This document shows positions 25,643 to 34,645 of a stretch of 64,000 bases of DNA, piece after piece. Position numbers and translations under genes: made by a program. The stretch comes from Telluria mixta (lineage in GTDB: Bacteria > Pseudomonadota > Gammaproteobacteria > Burkholderiales > Burkholderiaceae_D): NCBI RefSeq assembly GCF_029223865.1, contig NZ_CP119520.1, forward strand, positions 6,324,001 through 6,388,000, in the 5' to 3' direction. The first letter of the stretch is position 1; the number at the start of each line of letters is the position of its first letter. The notes beneath the pieces are model-generated. The model did no database searches. It was not told where the DNA came from and worked only from the letters and a program-made list of their open reading frames with translations.

Positions 25643-26679
25643 CAGATCGCTTCCGGTTCTTCGATCCCGGCCTGTTCCAGAAGTTCCGCGAAATCGTCGG
25701 CCAGCGGCACGACCCATTCCACGTGCTCGCCGGTGACCGGATGCGTGAGACCGAGGCGGCGCGCCTGCAGGGCCTGGCGGTGGAAGAACTGGCGCAGGTG
25801 CTGCTTGCCGTAGACAGTATCGCCGACGAGGCTGTAGCCCAGCGATTGCATGTGCACGCGGATCTGGTGCGTGCGGCCCGTCTCCAGGCGGCATTGCACG
25901 AGGCTGACGGGGCGGCGGTCGAGCTCGCCCGTCTCCAGCAGCTCGTAGTGCGTGATGGCCGGCTTGGCCGACGGGCTGTTCGACACGGCCATCTTGACGC
26001 GGTCCTTGGCATCGCGACCGATTGCCGTGTCGATGGTGCCGAACGCGCGCGGGGTGCCCCACACGAGGGCAAGGTATTCGCGTTTCACCGTGCGGGCCTG
26101 CAACTGGCGCACGAGGTCGGTCTGCGCTTCCAGCGTCTTGCCGACGACCATCAGGCCGCTCGTGTCCTTGTCGAGGCGGTGCACGATGCCCGCGCGCGGC
26201 ACGGACACGAGTTGCGGGCAATGGTGCAGCAGGCCATTCAGCAGGGTGCCCGACCAGTTGCCCGAGCCCGGATGCACGACGAGGCCCGCCGGCTTGTTGA
26301 TGACGATGATGGCGTCGTCCTCGTGCACAATATTGAGTTCCATCGGTTCCGGCGTGTAGGCCGTGTCCTCGGGCGCGGGCTGCGGCACGACGACGATCGT
26401 CTCGTCGCCGTAGGCCGTGCTCTTGCCCTTCGCAGGCTTGCCGTCGACGAGGATGTGGCCTTCGTCGAACCATTGCTGCAGGCGGCTGCGCGAGAACTGG
26501 GGCACCAGCCCGGCCACGACCTTGTCCAACCGCTGGCCGCAGTGTTCGGGCACCAGTCCCAGGGTGATCGGGGAGTAGTCGGGACCACCAGGACCGACGT
26601 CGAGCTCGGCGTCGAGGTCCTCGTCCAGGTCGGGGTCGAAAAGGTTTTCCGCCGAATTCGGCGCAGCAGTTAATATCAC
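25642..26679 (-). CDS. rluD: ribosomal large subunit pseudouridine synthase D
   Basis: A 345-residue enzyme that makes pseudouridines in helix 69 of 23S rRNA. An S4 RNA-binding domain (residues ~50-110, QRLDKVVAGLVPQFSRSRLQ) is followed by an RluA-type catalytic domain with HRLDKDTSGLMVV, whose Asp is the catalytic residue. LVQCRLETGRTHQIRVHM is the second core motif. The N-terminus is acidic (FDPDLDEDLDAELD). It starts at GTG 26679; no ATG is available. It is divergent from bamD and coupled to pgeF. Confidence 0.94.
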   Translation of the reverse strand: MILTAAPNSAENLFDPDLDEDLDAELDVGPGGPDYSPITLGLVPEHCGQRLDKVVAGLVPQFSRSRLQQWFDEGHILVDGKPAKGKSTAYGDETIVVVPQPAPEDTAYTPEPMELNIVHEDDAIIVINKPAGLVVHPGSGNWSGTLLNGLLHHCPQLVSVPRAGIVHRLDKDTSGLMVVGKTLEAQTDLVRQLQARTVKREYLALVWGTPRAFGTIDTAIGRDAKDRVKMAVSNSPSAKPAITHYELLETGELDRRPVSLVQCRLETGRTHQIRVHMQSLGYSLVGDTVYGKQHLRQFFHRQALQARRLGLTHPVTGEHVEWVVPLADDFAELLEQAGIEEPEAI

Positions 26680-26694
26680 GTCAGTCCCATCGGC

Positions 26695-26700
26695 TATAAT
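26695..26700 (+). promoter_or_regulatory. consensus -10 box (TATAAT) upstream of bamD
   Basis: A perfect TATAAT lies 46 bases before the bamD start codon. No convincing -35 hexamer is at standard spacing. Confidence 0.45.
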
Positions 26701-26746
26701 CAGCCGTTCGTTGAATCTCGGTAAAACTTTCTTGCACTAAGAGCTT

Positions 26747-27586
26747 ATGCAAAAAAAATTGTCTGTATTAGTCGTGACTAGCGTTCTGCTAAGTTTGTCA
26801 GCTTGCGGTTTGTTACCGGAAAGATCCGACGAAAACAAGAACGTGTCAGCATCGAAATTATACGCTGACGCGCAGGAGGAAATGGCTGGCGGCCACTACG
26901 AAGCCGCGATCAAGCTGTTCGAACGCCTCGAATCCAACTATCCGTTCGGCACGTACGCCGCCCAGGCGCAGATGGAAATCGCCTATGCGCACTATAAGGC
27001 GCAGGACCAGGCGGAGGCCCTGGCCGCCGTCGAACGCTTCATCAAGCTGCACCCGAACCATCCGCAGGTCGACTATATGTACTACCTGCGCGGCCTGATC
27101 AACTTCAACGACCAGATCGGCTTCCTCAGCTTCATCTACGCCCAGGATCCGACCGAGCGCGACCCGAAGGCGACGCGCGAAGCGTTTGCCGCGTTCAAGG
27201 AACTGGTCGACAAGTTCCCGAACAGCAAATACGCGCCGGACTCGATCTCCCGCATGAACTACCTGATCAATGCGATGGCGCAGTACGAAGTGCACGTGGC
27301 GAACTATTACTACCGCCGCGGCGCCTACCTGGCCGCGCTGAACCGCGCCCAGGGCGCCGTCAGCCAGTTCAGCGAAGCCCCCGCGCGCGAGGAAGCGCTG
27401 TTCATCATGATTCGCGCCTACGACAAACTGGGCATGTTCGACCTGCGCGACGACACGCAACGCGTCTTCACGATGAACTATCCGAACAGCCGCTTCCTGG
27501 GTGGCAAGGGTACGGGCGATGCGCCGTGGTGGAAATTCTGGGCCAAGGCCGGCCCGAAACCGGCGCCGAAAGACGCCGTGCAGTAA
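26747..27586 (+). CDS. bamD: outer membrane assembly lipoprotein BamD (ComL)
   Basis: A 279-residue essential lipoprotein of the BAM complex. The signal MQKKLSVLVVTSVLLSLSAC gives lipidated Cys20. Tetratricopeptide-like repeats follow (SKLYADAQEEMAGGHYEAAI, YPFGTYAAQAQMEIAYAHYK, PNSKYAPDSISRMNYLINAM). The length suits Betaproteobacteria. It is transcribed divergently from rluD and ends in a strong terminator. Confidence 0.95.
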   Translation: MQKKLSVLVVTSVLLSLSACGLLPERSDENKNVSASKLYADAQEEMAGGHYEAAIKLFERLESNYPFGTYAAQAQMEIAYAHYKAQDQAEALAAVERFIKLHPNHPQVDYMYYLRGLINFNDQIGFLSFIYAQDPTERDPKATREAFAAFKELVDKFPNSKYAPDSISRMNYLINAMAQYEVHVANYYYRRGAYLAALNRAQGAVSQFSEAPAREEALFIMIRAYDKLGMFDLRDDTQRVFTMNYPNSRFLGGKGTGDAPWWKFWAKAGPKPAPKDAVQ

Positions 27587-27593
27587 CCCCGAC

Positions 27594-27620
27594 AATGCCC
27601 GCGCCAAGCGGGCATTTTTT
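27594..27620 (+). terminator. Rho-independent terminator of bamD
   Basis: The stem AATGCCCGC / GCGGGCATT has a short loop and is followed by a run of T, beginning eight bases after the bamD stop. Confidence 0.9.
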
Positions 27621-27636
27621 TGACCCCAGCCCCGAC

Positions 27637-27794
27637 ATTCGGGGTCAGAGCACATTTCCGATCAATATCCGGAGGTCAGTTGCTCTGGCAACGATCGTCG
27701 CACGTGCACGCCGTCTACGGACATTCGCGCCCAGCGCCACGCGTAAACTTACTTCGAGGACCTTGCGCAAAAAAGTGCTCTGACCCCGAATTTT
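27637..27794. mobile_element. MITE-like element 1, non-coding, with terminal inverted repeats
   Basis: About 158 bases in the convergent bamD/yaaA gap. The left end ATTCGGGGTCAGAGCACATT is the reverse complement of the right end (AAGTGCTCTGACCCCGAAT), with one mismatch in 20. The interior has no open frame of note. Each end also forms its own small palindrome with flanking bases (TGACCCC at 27621-27627 with GGGGTCA; GACCCCGAA with TTCGGAGTC at 27782-27801). The same ends recur at 41381-41487. No transposase is present in the window. Confidence 0.65.
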
Positions 27795-27802
27795 CGGAGT
27801 CG

Positions 27803-28573
27803 TCAGCCTTCGATGCGCCGGCGGAACACCCATGATTTGTCCGTCGACACGGCCTCGTCGTACGCATATCCGTCCACGTCGAAGTCCTTCAGGCGCTCGA
27901 CGTCCGTGATGCCCTGCTCGGCCGCATGGCGCGCCATCATCCCGCGGGCCCGCTTGGCGAAAAACGAGATGATCTTGTACTTGCCGTTCTTCCAGTCCTC
28001 GAACACGGGCGTGATCACCGGCACGTCCAGCAGTTTCGGCTTGACGGACTTGAAGTATTCTTCCGACGCGAGGTTCACGAGGACCGGCGCGCCCGCGTCC
28101 TTCAGGTCCGCATTCAGCGCGGCCGTCACGCGTTCGCCCCAGAAGGCGTATAAATCCTTGCCGCGCGGGTTCGCGAGGCGCGTGCCCATCTCCAGGCGGT
28201 AGGGATGCATGGCGTCGAGCGGACGCAGCACGCCGTACAGGCCGGACAGGATGCGCACGCGGTCGCGCACGTACCCGAGCGCCTGCGCGTCGAGCGTGCG
28301 TGCCGCGAGGCCCGTGTAGACATCGCCGTCGAACGACATGATGGCCTGGCGGGCGCCGCCGTGGTCCGGGTGCCAGTCGGCATAGCGGGTCACGTTCAGC
28401 ACCGATAGCTGGTCCGAGATATCCATCAATGCGCCGATCTCGGCCGGCGACTTCGGCTTGAGAACGCGGATGAGTTCGGCAGCATCGTCGATGAAGCGCG
28501 GCGTCGTGCGTTCCTGGGTGGTGGGCGGGGAATCGAGGTCGAGGGACTTGGCGGGCGAGAGAACGATCAGCAT
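27803..28573 (-). CDS. yaaA: peroxide stress protein YaaA (UPF0246/DUF328)
   Basis: A 256-residue cytoplasmic protein. [17 protein letters not shown] is the conserved opening, and [36 protein letters not shown] and [13 protein letters not shown] are further hallmark blocks. In E. coli YaaA lowers free iron and DNA damage under peroxide and binds DNA. The length is typical. Its stop lies one base from the palindrome that ends the MITE-like element, which may serve as its terminator. Confidence 0.94.
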   Translation of the reverse strand: MLIVLSPAKSLDLDSPPTTQERTTPRFIDDAAELIRVLKPKSPAEIGALMDISDQLSVLNVTRYADWHPDHGGARQAIMSFDGDVYTGLAARTLDAQALGYVRDRVRILSGLYGVLRPLDAMHPYRLEMGTRLANPRGKDLYAFWGERVTAALNADLKDAGAPVLVNLASEEYFKSVKPKLLDVPVITPVFEDWKNGKYKIISFFAKRARGMMARHAAEQGITDVERLKDFDVDGYAYDEAVSTDKSWVFRRRIEG

Positions 28574-28611
28574 TTAATTAAGAAACACGTACAGCGGGTA
28601 AAATTGCTGAC

Positions 28612-29067
28612 ATGATACCTGCTCCAGCAAAACCCATCGTCATCGACACCAACGTCTGCCTCGACCTGTTCGTTTTCCGCGACCCGCGCTGGGCGCCCCT
28701 GCTCGCCGCACTGGAGTCCGGCAAGGTGCGCGCCGTCACCCGCGCCGATTGCCGCGACGAATACCGGATCGTGTTGCATTACTCTCACCTGCCGCTCGAC
28801 GAGTCGACGCGGCCGCAGGCGGAGGCCGCCTTCGACGCCCTGATCGAGGTCGTGGCGCCGACGTCGCGCGCGCTGCGCCTGCCCGTTTGCACGGACCGGG
28901 ACGACCAGAAATTCCTCGAAATCGCGCGCGATGCCGACGCCGCCGTCCTCGTCACCAAGGACAAGGCCCTGCTCAAGCTGGCCCGCCGCGCCGCGCGCGA
29001 GAACCTCTTCCGCATCATGACGCCCGAGGCCTGGGTCAAGACCGAGGCCCCGGCCACGGTAGAATGA
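28612..29067 (+). CDS. PIN-domain protein (COG1569-type putative toxin), no partner
   Basis: A 151-residue PIN nuclease-like protein. The acidic pattern is Asp12 and Asp18 in VIDTNVCLDLF, a central Asp/Glu in TRADCRDEYRIV and Asp residues in CTDRDDQKFLEIARDADA, with VTKDKALL following. It belongs to the PIN subgroup often labelled a toxin component, but no antitoxin-sized gene lies on either side. A TAAAAT box ends seven bases before the ATG and no Shine-Dalgarno is visible. It is followed 28 bases later by the aminotransferase gene. Confidence 0.8.
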   Translation: MIPAPAKPIVIDTNVCLDLFVFRDPRWAPLLAALESGKVRAVTRADCRDEYRIVLHYSHLPLDESTRPQAEAAFDALIEVVAPTSRALRLPVCTDRDDQKFLEIARDADAAVLVTKDKALLKLARRAARENLFRIMTPEAWVKTEAPATVE

Positions 29068-29095
29068 TGCAATCCCTTTCCAACCCGTCCGCACC

Positions 29096-30253
29096 ATGAC
29101 CACACCCGTCCTGCAATCGCGCCTGCCGGCCGTCGGCACCACCGTGTTCACCCTGATGTCCGCGCTCGCGAACGAGCACGGCGCCGTCAACCTGGGCCAG
29201 GGCTTCCCCGACTTCGACTGCGACCCGCGCCTGCTGGACGCCGTCGACGCCGCCATGCGCGCGGGCCACAACCAGTACGCGCCGATGACCGGCCTGCCCG
29301 TGCTGCGCGAGGCCATCGCCGCCAAGCTGGCCGCGCTGTACGGCCACGCTTACGACGCCAACGCCGAGATCACGGTCACGGCCGGCGCCACGCAGGGCAT
29401 CATCACGGCGATCCTGTGCGCCGTGCATCCGGGCGACGAGGTGATCGTCATCGAGCCCTGCTACGACAGCTACCAGCCCTCGATCGTCATGGCCGGCGGC
29501 GTGCCGGTGCCCGTCGCGATGCGCGTGGACGCCGGCGGCTACAGCGTGCCGTGGGACGCTGTCGCGGCGGCCGTCACGCCACGGACGCGCATGATCGTCG
29601 TGAACACGCCGCACAACCCGACGGGCACGATCCTGCGCCAGGCCGACCTCGACGCGCTGGCGGACATCGTGGCGGGGACGGACATTCTGCTTTTGTCGGA
29701 CGAGGTCTACGAGCACATGGTCTACGACGGCCAGCCGCATGCGTCGGTGAGCCGCCATCCCGTGCTGGCGGAGCGCGCGTTCGTCGTGTCGAGCTTCGGC
29801 AAGACGTACCACGTGACGGGCTGGAAGGTGGGCTATGTGGCCGCGCCGGCACCGTTGATGGCGGAATTCCGCAAGGCCCACCAGTACAACGTCTTCAGCG
29901 TGAACACGCCGATGCAGGCGGGCCTGGCCGGCTTCATGCGCGACCCGGCGCCGTGGCGCGACCTGCCTTCGTTCTACCAGCGCAAGCGCGACCTGTTCCG
30001 CGCCGGGCTGGCCAACACGCGCTTTACCCTGCTGCCGGCGGACGGCACGTATTTCCAGTGCGTGCGCTACGACGGGATTTCGGACCTCTCCGAATCGGAA
30101 TTCGCGCAGTGGCTCACGCGCGAGATCAAGGTGGCCGCGATCCCGGTCTCGGCCTTCTACAGCAAGCCGACGGAGTCCGGGATCGTGCGGTTCTGCTTTG
30201 CGAAGAAGGATGAGACGCTGAACGGCGCGCTGGAGCGGTTGGCGACCGTGTGA
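29096..30253 (+). CDS. ybdL: methionine-type / kynurenine-family aminotransferase
   Basis: A 385-residue class I PLP aminotransferase. VNLGQGFPDFDCDPRLLDAV, NQYAPMTGLPVLREAIAAKL, VNTPHNPTGTIL and the PLP-lysine block SSFGKTYHVTGWKVGYVAAP match YbdL, the methionine and kynurenine/glutamine transaminase group. The closing FCFAKKDETLNGALERL is standard. It probably shares the PIN gene's transcript. The symbol is assigned by similarity to E. coli YbdL. Confidence 0.88.
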   Translation: MTTPVLQSRLPAVGTTVFTLMSALANEHGAVNLGQGFPDFDCDPRLLDAVDAAMRAGHNQYAPMTGLPVLREAIAAKLAALYGHAYDANAEITVTAGATQGIITAILCAVHPGDEVIVIEPCYDSYQPSIVMAGGVPVPVAMRVDAGGYSVPWDAVAAAVTPRTRMIVVNTPHNPTGTILRQADLDALADIVAGTDILLLSDEVYEHMVYDGQPHASVSRHPVLAERAFVVSSFGKTYHVTGWKVGYVAAPAPLMAEFRKAHQYNVFSVNTPMQAGLAGFMRDPAPWRDLPSFYQRKRDLFRAGLANTRFTLLPADGTYFQCVRYDGISDLSESEFAQWLTREIKVAAIPVSAFYSKPTESGIVRFCFAKKDETLNGALERLATV

Positions 30254-30260
30254 CGCGTTC

Positions 30261-31505
30261 TCAATGTGAGAGCTGCTGGATGCGCCGCTCCACGAACCCC
30301 TGCAATTCCTGCGACAACCCGCCGCCGGCGCGCGCACGCTGGAATGCCTCGAGCGCCTCGCCGTTGCGCTTCTCGGCCTGCAGCGAGATGCCGAGACCCA
30401 TCCACCACACGCTGTTCGACGGCACCGCGCGCACGGCCTGGTGATACTGCTCGGCCGCTTCGCGGTGGCGCTGCTGGCGGGCCAGCGCGGCCGCCAGGAA
30501 GGCGTGGTAGTCGGCGTCGTTGCCCGCATAGGGCAAGGTGCGCATCAGGGTGTCGATGCCGTTGCCGCCCCGCTCGATCTGCAAGCGCGCCAGCAGCATC
30601 GCCATCGCGGGCTGGCGCGGGTCCAGCGTGAGGCCCATCTGCAGCTGGCGCATCGCCTCGTCGTTGCGGTTCGCCTCGATCAGCAGGCCGACCAGCGTCT
30701 GGCGCGCCGCCTCGTGCGTGGGTTCGTATTTCAGTGCCTGCTCGAGCGAAGCGACGGTCTCGATCATGCGTCCTTCCTGCAGGCTCGCGAGCGCGCGGCG
30801 GTATTCGCCTTCCGCGCGCTGGGCGCCCGTCTCCTGGCGGCCCTGTGGGCTGCGCTTGCCCTTCGGCGCGGCGTCGTCGTGCGCGGCCGCGCGTGCGGCG
30901 GCCACCATCGCGGCGGAGGTCTTCTTCGCGGACTTGCCGCGCGCGGCCAGCGCCTGCGCCATCGCGCGGCGCGCCTCGCGCGCTTCCGCGCTGTCCGGCT
31001 CCATCGGCGCGACGTCCTTCGCGTGCACGGTCGCCGTTTTCGCCGCCTTCTCCGCCTTGCGCGCCGCGGCCTTCTCTTCCGCGAGACGTTTACGCTCCGC
31101 ACGGCGCTCCGCCCGCGTCATGTGTTTCGGCGCCGGCGCGCCTTCGGTCTCGCCCGCGGTCGACTGGACGGCCGGCGGCGCTTCCACAGGTGCGGCGACA
31201 GGTGCCTGCACGGGTCCGGTCACCACGGGTGCCGCCTGCACGGGCCCCGTGACCACCGGCGCCACCTGGACGGCGGCGACGGGCGCCGGCGCGGCAGGTG
31301 CCGGCCTGGGCGCGCGCTGCAACTGCGACCAGCCGAGCCAACCCAGCGCGACGGCGGCGACGGCACCGCCGACGGCGGCCACGATCAGGCGGCGGTTCGG
31401 CCGGTACGACGGCCGTTCGACGGGCTTCACCTGACCGGGCAGCTCGCCGTCCTTCGGCGTGCCGCGCGCGTCCAGGTCTTGCAGCATCTTGTTAATCAGG
31501 CTCAT
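30261..31505 (-). CDS. mshN: MSHA biogenesis protein MshN (TPR protein)
   Basis: A 414-residue bitopic inner-membrane protein. MSLINKMLQDLDARG is the MshN opening. One helix at ~39-58 is followed by an Ala/Pro-rich linker, a long Lys/Arg/Ala-rich coiled region (~125-185) and C-terminal tetratricopeptide repeats (~225-410; AEGEYRRALASLQEGRMIET, EPTHEAARQTLVGLLIEANR). It is the last gene of the msh operon, 12 bases after mshM, with GGGGAG upstream of the ATG. Confidence 0.88.
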   Translation of the reverse strand: MSLINKMLQDLDARGTPKDGELPGQVKPVERPSYRPNRRLIVAAVGGAVAAVALGWLGWSQLQRAPRPAPAAPAPVAAVQVAPVVTGPVQAAPVVTGPVQAPVAAPVEAPPAVQSTAGETEGAPAPKHMTRAERRAERKRLAEEKAAARKAEKAAKTATVHAKDVAPMEPDSAEAREARRAMAQALAARGKSAKKTSAAMVAAARAAAHDDAAPKGKRSPQGRQETGAQRAEGEYRRALASLQEGRMIETVASLEQALKYEPTHEAARQTLVGLLIEANRNDEAMRQLQMGLTLDPRQPAMAMLLARLQIERGGNGIDTLMRTLPYAGNDADYHAFLAAALARQQRHREAAEQYHQAVRAVPSNSVWWMGLGISLQAEKRNGEALEAFQRARAGGGLSQELQGFVERRIQQLSH

Positions 31506-31517
31506 TCCGGCTCCCCG

Positions 31518-32411
31518 TCAATGGCTCAGCGCCCACGCCAGGCCCGCCGCGGCACCGGCCAGGGCGAGCGCCGCCGCGGCCCACGGCCACACGCGACGCC
31601 TGCTCGTCGCGAGGGTGTCGCGCGCGGCCAGGTTCACGTGCGCGCGTGCGACCTGCTGGCGTCCCTGGCCATAGCACAGCATCATGGCCTTGTGCGCGAG
31701 GATGTTGACGAGGCGCGGCACGCCGCCGCTGGCGGCGTACAGGCGCGACACCGCACCGCGCGAGAACAGGCGCGCCCCATCATACCCGGCCACGCGCAGG
31801 CGGTGCGCCACGTAGTAATCGAGGTCGTCGCGCGTCAGGGGCCCGAGGTGATAATGGAACGTGATGCGCTGGGCGAGCTGGCGGATCGATTGCAATTCCA
31901 GTTTGCGGTTCAGTTCCGGCTGGCCGAACAGGACAATCTGCAGCAGCTTGCGCTTTTCGGTCTCCAGGTTCGTCAGCAGGCGCAGCGCCTCCAGCGTCTC
32001 GACGGGCATCGCCTGCGCCTCGTCGAGGCACAGCAGCACGCGCTTGTCTTCGCCCGCCAGCTGCAGCAGCCGGTGCGTGATGGCTTTCAGGACCTGGTGC
32101 TGGTCGACGTCCTTGTCGTACGCGACTTCCAGCTCGTCCGCGAGCGCCAGCATCAGGGTGCGCGGTTCGAGATACGGGTTCGGGATGTACGCGGTGACGA
32201 ATTCCGGGCCCAGGGTCGCCATGAACTTGCGGCACAACAGGGTCTTGCCGGTGCCGACCTCCCCGGTGATCTTGATGAAGCCCTCGCCGCCGCGCGCCGC
32301 GACGAGCAGTGTGTTCAGGGCTTCCTGCGAATGCGGGGCGCCGAAAAAGAAGCTGGTGTCGGGCGTGATCCCGAACGGCAGCTCGCGCAGGCCGAAGTGG
32401 GCCGTGTACAT
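31518..32411 (-). CDS. mshM: MSHA biogenesis ATPase MshM (ExeA-like AAA protein)
   Basis: A 297-residue protein. MYTAHFGLRELPFGITPDTS is the ExeA/MshM opening. It has Walker A GEVGTGKT (50-57), Walker B VLLCLDEAQAM and a C-terminal membrane helix (WPWAAAALALAGAAAGLAWA). ExeA-type ATPases help place secretins in the envelope. Here it sits directly after the secretin gene: its ATG abuts the mshL TAA. Confidence 0.9.
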   Translation of the reverse strand: MYTAHFGLRELPFGITPDTSFFFGAPHSQEALNTLLVAARGGEGFIKITGEVGTGKTLLCRKFMATLGPEFVTAYIPNPYLEPRTLMLALADELEVAYDKDVDQHQVLKAITHRLLQLAGEDKRVLLCLDEAQAMPVETLEALRLLTNLETEKRKLLQIVLFGQPELNRKLELQSIRQLAQRITFHYHLGPLTRDDLDYYVAHRLRVAGYDGARLFSRGAVSRLYAASGGVPRLVNILAHKAMMLCYGQGRQQVARAHVNLAARDTLATSRRRVWPWAAAALALAGAAAGLAWALSH

Positions 32412-34250
32412 TTACCGGTTCCCCCGGGTGCGCGGGTCGAGCTGCTCCATGCGGCGGTTCGTGTCGAGCAGGTCGTCGTTCCAGTTGTTGATGCCTTCGA
32501 CGATGGTCGGCTTGATCAGCACGACCAGTTCGCGCTTCTGGTTCACGCGCTTCTTGGCGCCGAACAGCGACGACAGCACGGGCACCTTGCCGGTCCCCGG
32601 CAGCTGCGAATCGTCCGCCGTCGACGACTGGCGCATCAAGCCGCCGATGGCGACGACCTGGCCGTTCTGGCCGCGCACGATGCTGTCCAGTTCCGACGTG
32701 GCCGATGCCGCGAGCGGCAGGCTCAGGCTGCCGGCCGCGCCCAGGTTGACGGACTTGTTGATCGTCGAGACCTGGCTCACGGACGGGTGCACGTGCAGCA
32801 GGATGTTGCCCTTCTCGTCGATCTGCGGCGTGACGTCGAGGACGACGCCGGAGAAGAACGGCTGCAGCGTCACGCTCGGCGACACCGTGTTGCCGGTCGT
32901 CGTGGAGTTCGTGGTCGTCTGCACGCCGGTGACGAAGAATTCGTCGGTACCGATCTTCAGCACCGCCTTCTGGTTGTTAACGGCCGCCACGCGGGGGCTC
33001 GACAGGACGTGCACGGTGCCCTGCGTTTCGAGGAACGAGATCAGCGCCGCGAAGTTCGCCGTCTGCACGGCGAGGCCGAACATCGAGCCGGCGGCACCCG
33101 CCGCATTCGACAGCGAGAAGCCGGTACTGGCCGACAGGCCCGTGCTCGGGTCGTTGATCACGGCCGGCTGCCCGCCGCCGAACGGCAGCGGCGTGAGCGT
33201 CGCGCCCGGCGCGATCAGGCCGCCGGAGACACGGTTGTCATGGCTGCTGCGGATCGACGCGAACGAGGCCCAGTTGACGCCGCTCTGGTAGCTGTCGTTC
33301 AGCTCCACTTCGAGAATCTTCGCTTCCAGGATCACCTGGCGGTCGACCGCGAGCTGCGTGGCTTTCAGGTAGGCGTCCACGTTGCGCAGCTCGTCCGGCA
33401 TCGCGCGGATCACGAGCACGCCCGACTGCGGGCTGACGACGACGCTGCGGCCGCCCTCCTTCGGTCCCACGATGGCCTCAATGGCCAGTTTCAGGTCGCC
33501 CCAGAAATCGTTGGCGGACATCGTGGCGACGTCCGTACTGTCCATTTGCCCGCCGCCGTTCTGGCCGTTCGGATTGTTGCCGTTGTTGTTCTGGTTGTTG
33601 CCGTTGTTGCCGAACGGGTTCTGGCCGCCCTGGCTGTTATTGTTATTGTTGTTGCCGTTGCCGCCCCCGTTCCCGTTGTTGACCGCGTTCGCGACCGACG
33701 TCGACGTCACGCGCGTGCTCGACATGCCCGCGCGTTTGCCGACCAGGTAGTTCACGTGGAACATCTTGGTCTGCATCGTCAGCGGCTTGATCGAGATGCG
33801 CGTGCCGTCGATCTTGTAATCGTAGCCGTACATCTCGCGGATCGCGTCGAGCGTCTCCGGCAGGGTCACGTCCTTCAGGTTCGCCGTGATGGTGCCGGCG
33901 ACGTCCGGATGCACGAGGATGTTGTAGCGCGTGCCCGCGACGATCGAGCGGAAGAACTGCTGCGCCGGCACGTTGTTGAAGGAGACGTTGAAACGCTCTT
34001 CCAGCGCGGGCCGTGCCTTGGGCAGTTGCGTGGCCAGCGCGGCGGCCGGCGGCAGCAGCGCGTCGGCCACGGCCGCGTCGACGGCGGGCGCCGCGGCCGG
34101 ACGCTTGCTCGCACCGCTCGCCAACTCGCCCTTGATCTTGTCATAGGTGGCCGGGCTCGGCGTCGTCTGGCAACCGCTCAGCGCAATGAGCACCAGCAGC
34201 GCGGCACTGAAGGCCGTCATGGTCCGCATCGGAATACGCTTGTCGTTCAT
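32412..34250 (-). CDS. mshL: MSHA secretin MshL (GspD/PilQ family)
   Basis: About 612 residues. A lipoprotein signal (ALLVLIALSGC) is followed by a secretin N-terminal STN domain (~95-165, VSFNNVPAQQFFRSIVAGTR). An unusual Asn/Gly/Gln-rich stretch lies at ~200-250. The secretin core comes after that (VILEAKILEVELNDSYQSGV, SPSVTLQPFFSGVVLDVTPQ, ILLHVHPSVS, VVAIGGLMR). It forms the outer-membrane pore for the pilus. ATG 34250 has AAGGA six bases upstream; ATG 34256 is an alternative. It is in an operon with mshK and mshM. Confidence 0.92.
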   Translation of the reverse strand: MNDKRIPMRTMTAFSAALLVLIALSGCQTTPSPATYDKIKGELASGASKRPAAAPAVDAAVADALLPPAAALATQLPKARPALEERFNVSFNNVPAQQFFRSIVAGTRYNILVHPDVAGTITANLKDVTLPETLDAIREMYGYDYKIDGTRISIKPLTMQTKMFHVNYLVGKRAGMSSTRVTSTSVANAVNNGNGGGNGNNNNNNSQGGQNPFGNNGNNQNNNGNNPNGQNGGGQMDSTDVATMSANDFWGDLKLAIEAIVGPKEGGRSVVVSPQSGVLVIRAMPDELRNVDAYLKATQLAVDRQVILEAKILEVELNDSYQSGVNWASFASIRSSHDNRVSGGLIAPGATLTPLPFGGGQPAVINDPSTGLSASTGFSLSNAAGAAGSMFGLAVQTANFAALISFLETQGTVHVLSSPRVAAVNNQKAVLKIGTDEFFVTGVQTTTNSTTTGNTVSPSVTLQPFFSGVVLDVTPQIDEKGNILLHVHPSVSQVSTINKSVNLGAAGSLSLPLAASATSELDSIVRGQNGQVVAIGGLMRQSSTADDSQLPGTGKVPVLSSLFGAKKRVNQKRELVVLIKPTIVEGINNWNDDLLDTNRRMEQLDPRTRGNR

Positions 34251-34262
34251 CCTCATCCTTTG

Positions 34263-34634
34263 TCAGCGCCGCACGGTGACCGTGGCGGCGTGGTCGCCCC
34301 TGATGCCGCCTTCGGCTTCGGCATACAGGCGCAGCACCTGGCGTTCGCGGCCGCGCACCAGTTCCACCTCGTTCTCGCCGATGCGCACGACCTTCGCGCC
34401 GCGGAAGCTCTCGCCCTGGCGCACGGTCTCGCCGTCGATGACGGCCACGTGGCGCCCACCCGCCGCACGGCCGATCAGGATCGATTGCAGCAGCGGACCG
34501 CTGGTCACGGCCTGCGGCCCGGCGGCGACCGGCGTCGCGGCCGCGGGCGGCCGGGTCGGGTCCTGCAGCGGCTGCGCGTGCGCGCCCCCTGCCAGCAGCA
34601 GTGCAAGGAGTGCGGCGCCGAAGGCCGGCTTCAT
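34263..34634 (-). CDS. mshK: MSHA biogenesis protein MshK
   Basis: A 123-residue periplasmic protein. The signal peptide MKPAFGAALLALLLAGGAHA precedes QPLQDPTRPP, the PilP/MshK-type 'DPTRP' motif, and a small beta domain (LQSILIGRAAGGRHVAVIDG, VVRIGENEVELVRG). Proteins of this class link the inner-membrane platform to the secretin. ATG 34634 was chosen for the signal peptide; an in-frame ATG at 34661 overlaps mshJ. Confidence 0.85.
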   Translation of the reverse strand: MKPAFGAALLALLLAGGAHAQPLQDPTRPPAAATPVAAGPQAVTSGPLLQSILIGRAAGGRHVAVIDGETVRQGESFRGAKVVRIGENEVELVRGRERQVLRLYAEAEGGIRGDHAATVTVRR

Positions 34635-34645
34635 CGTCGTCGGAA

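Noticed and set aside
28612..29067. A toxin-antitoxin pair at the PIN gene
   Set aside because: No antitoxin-sized gene flanks it; the neighbours are yaaA and an aminotransferase.
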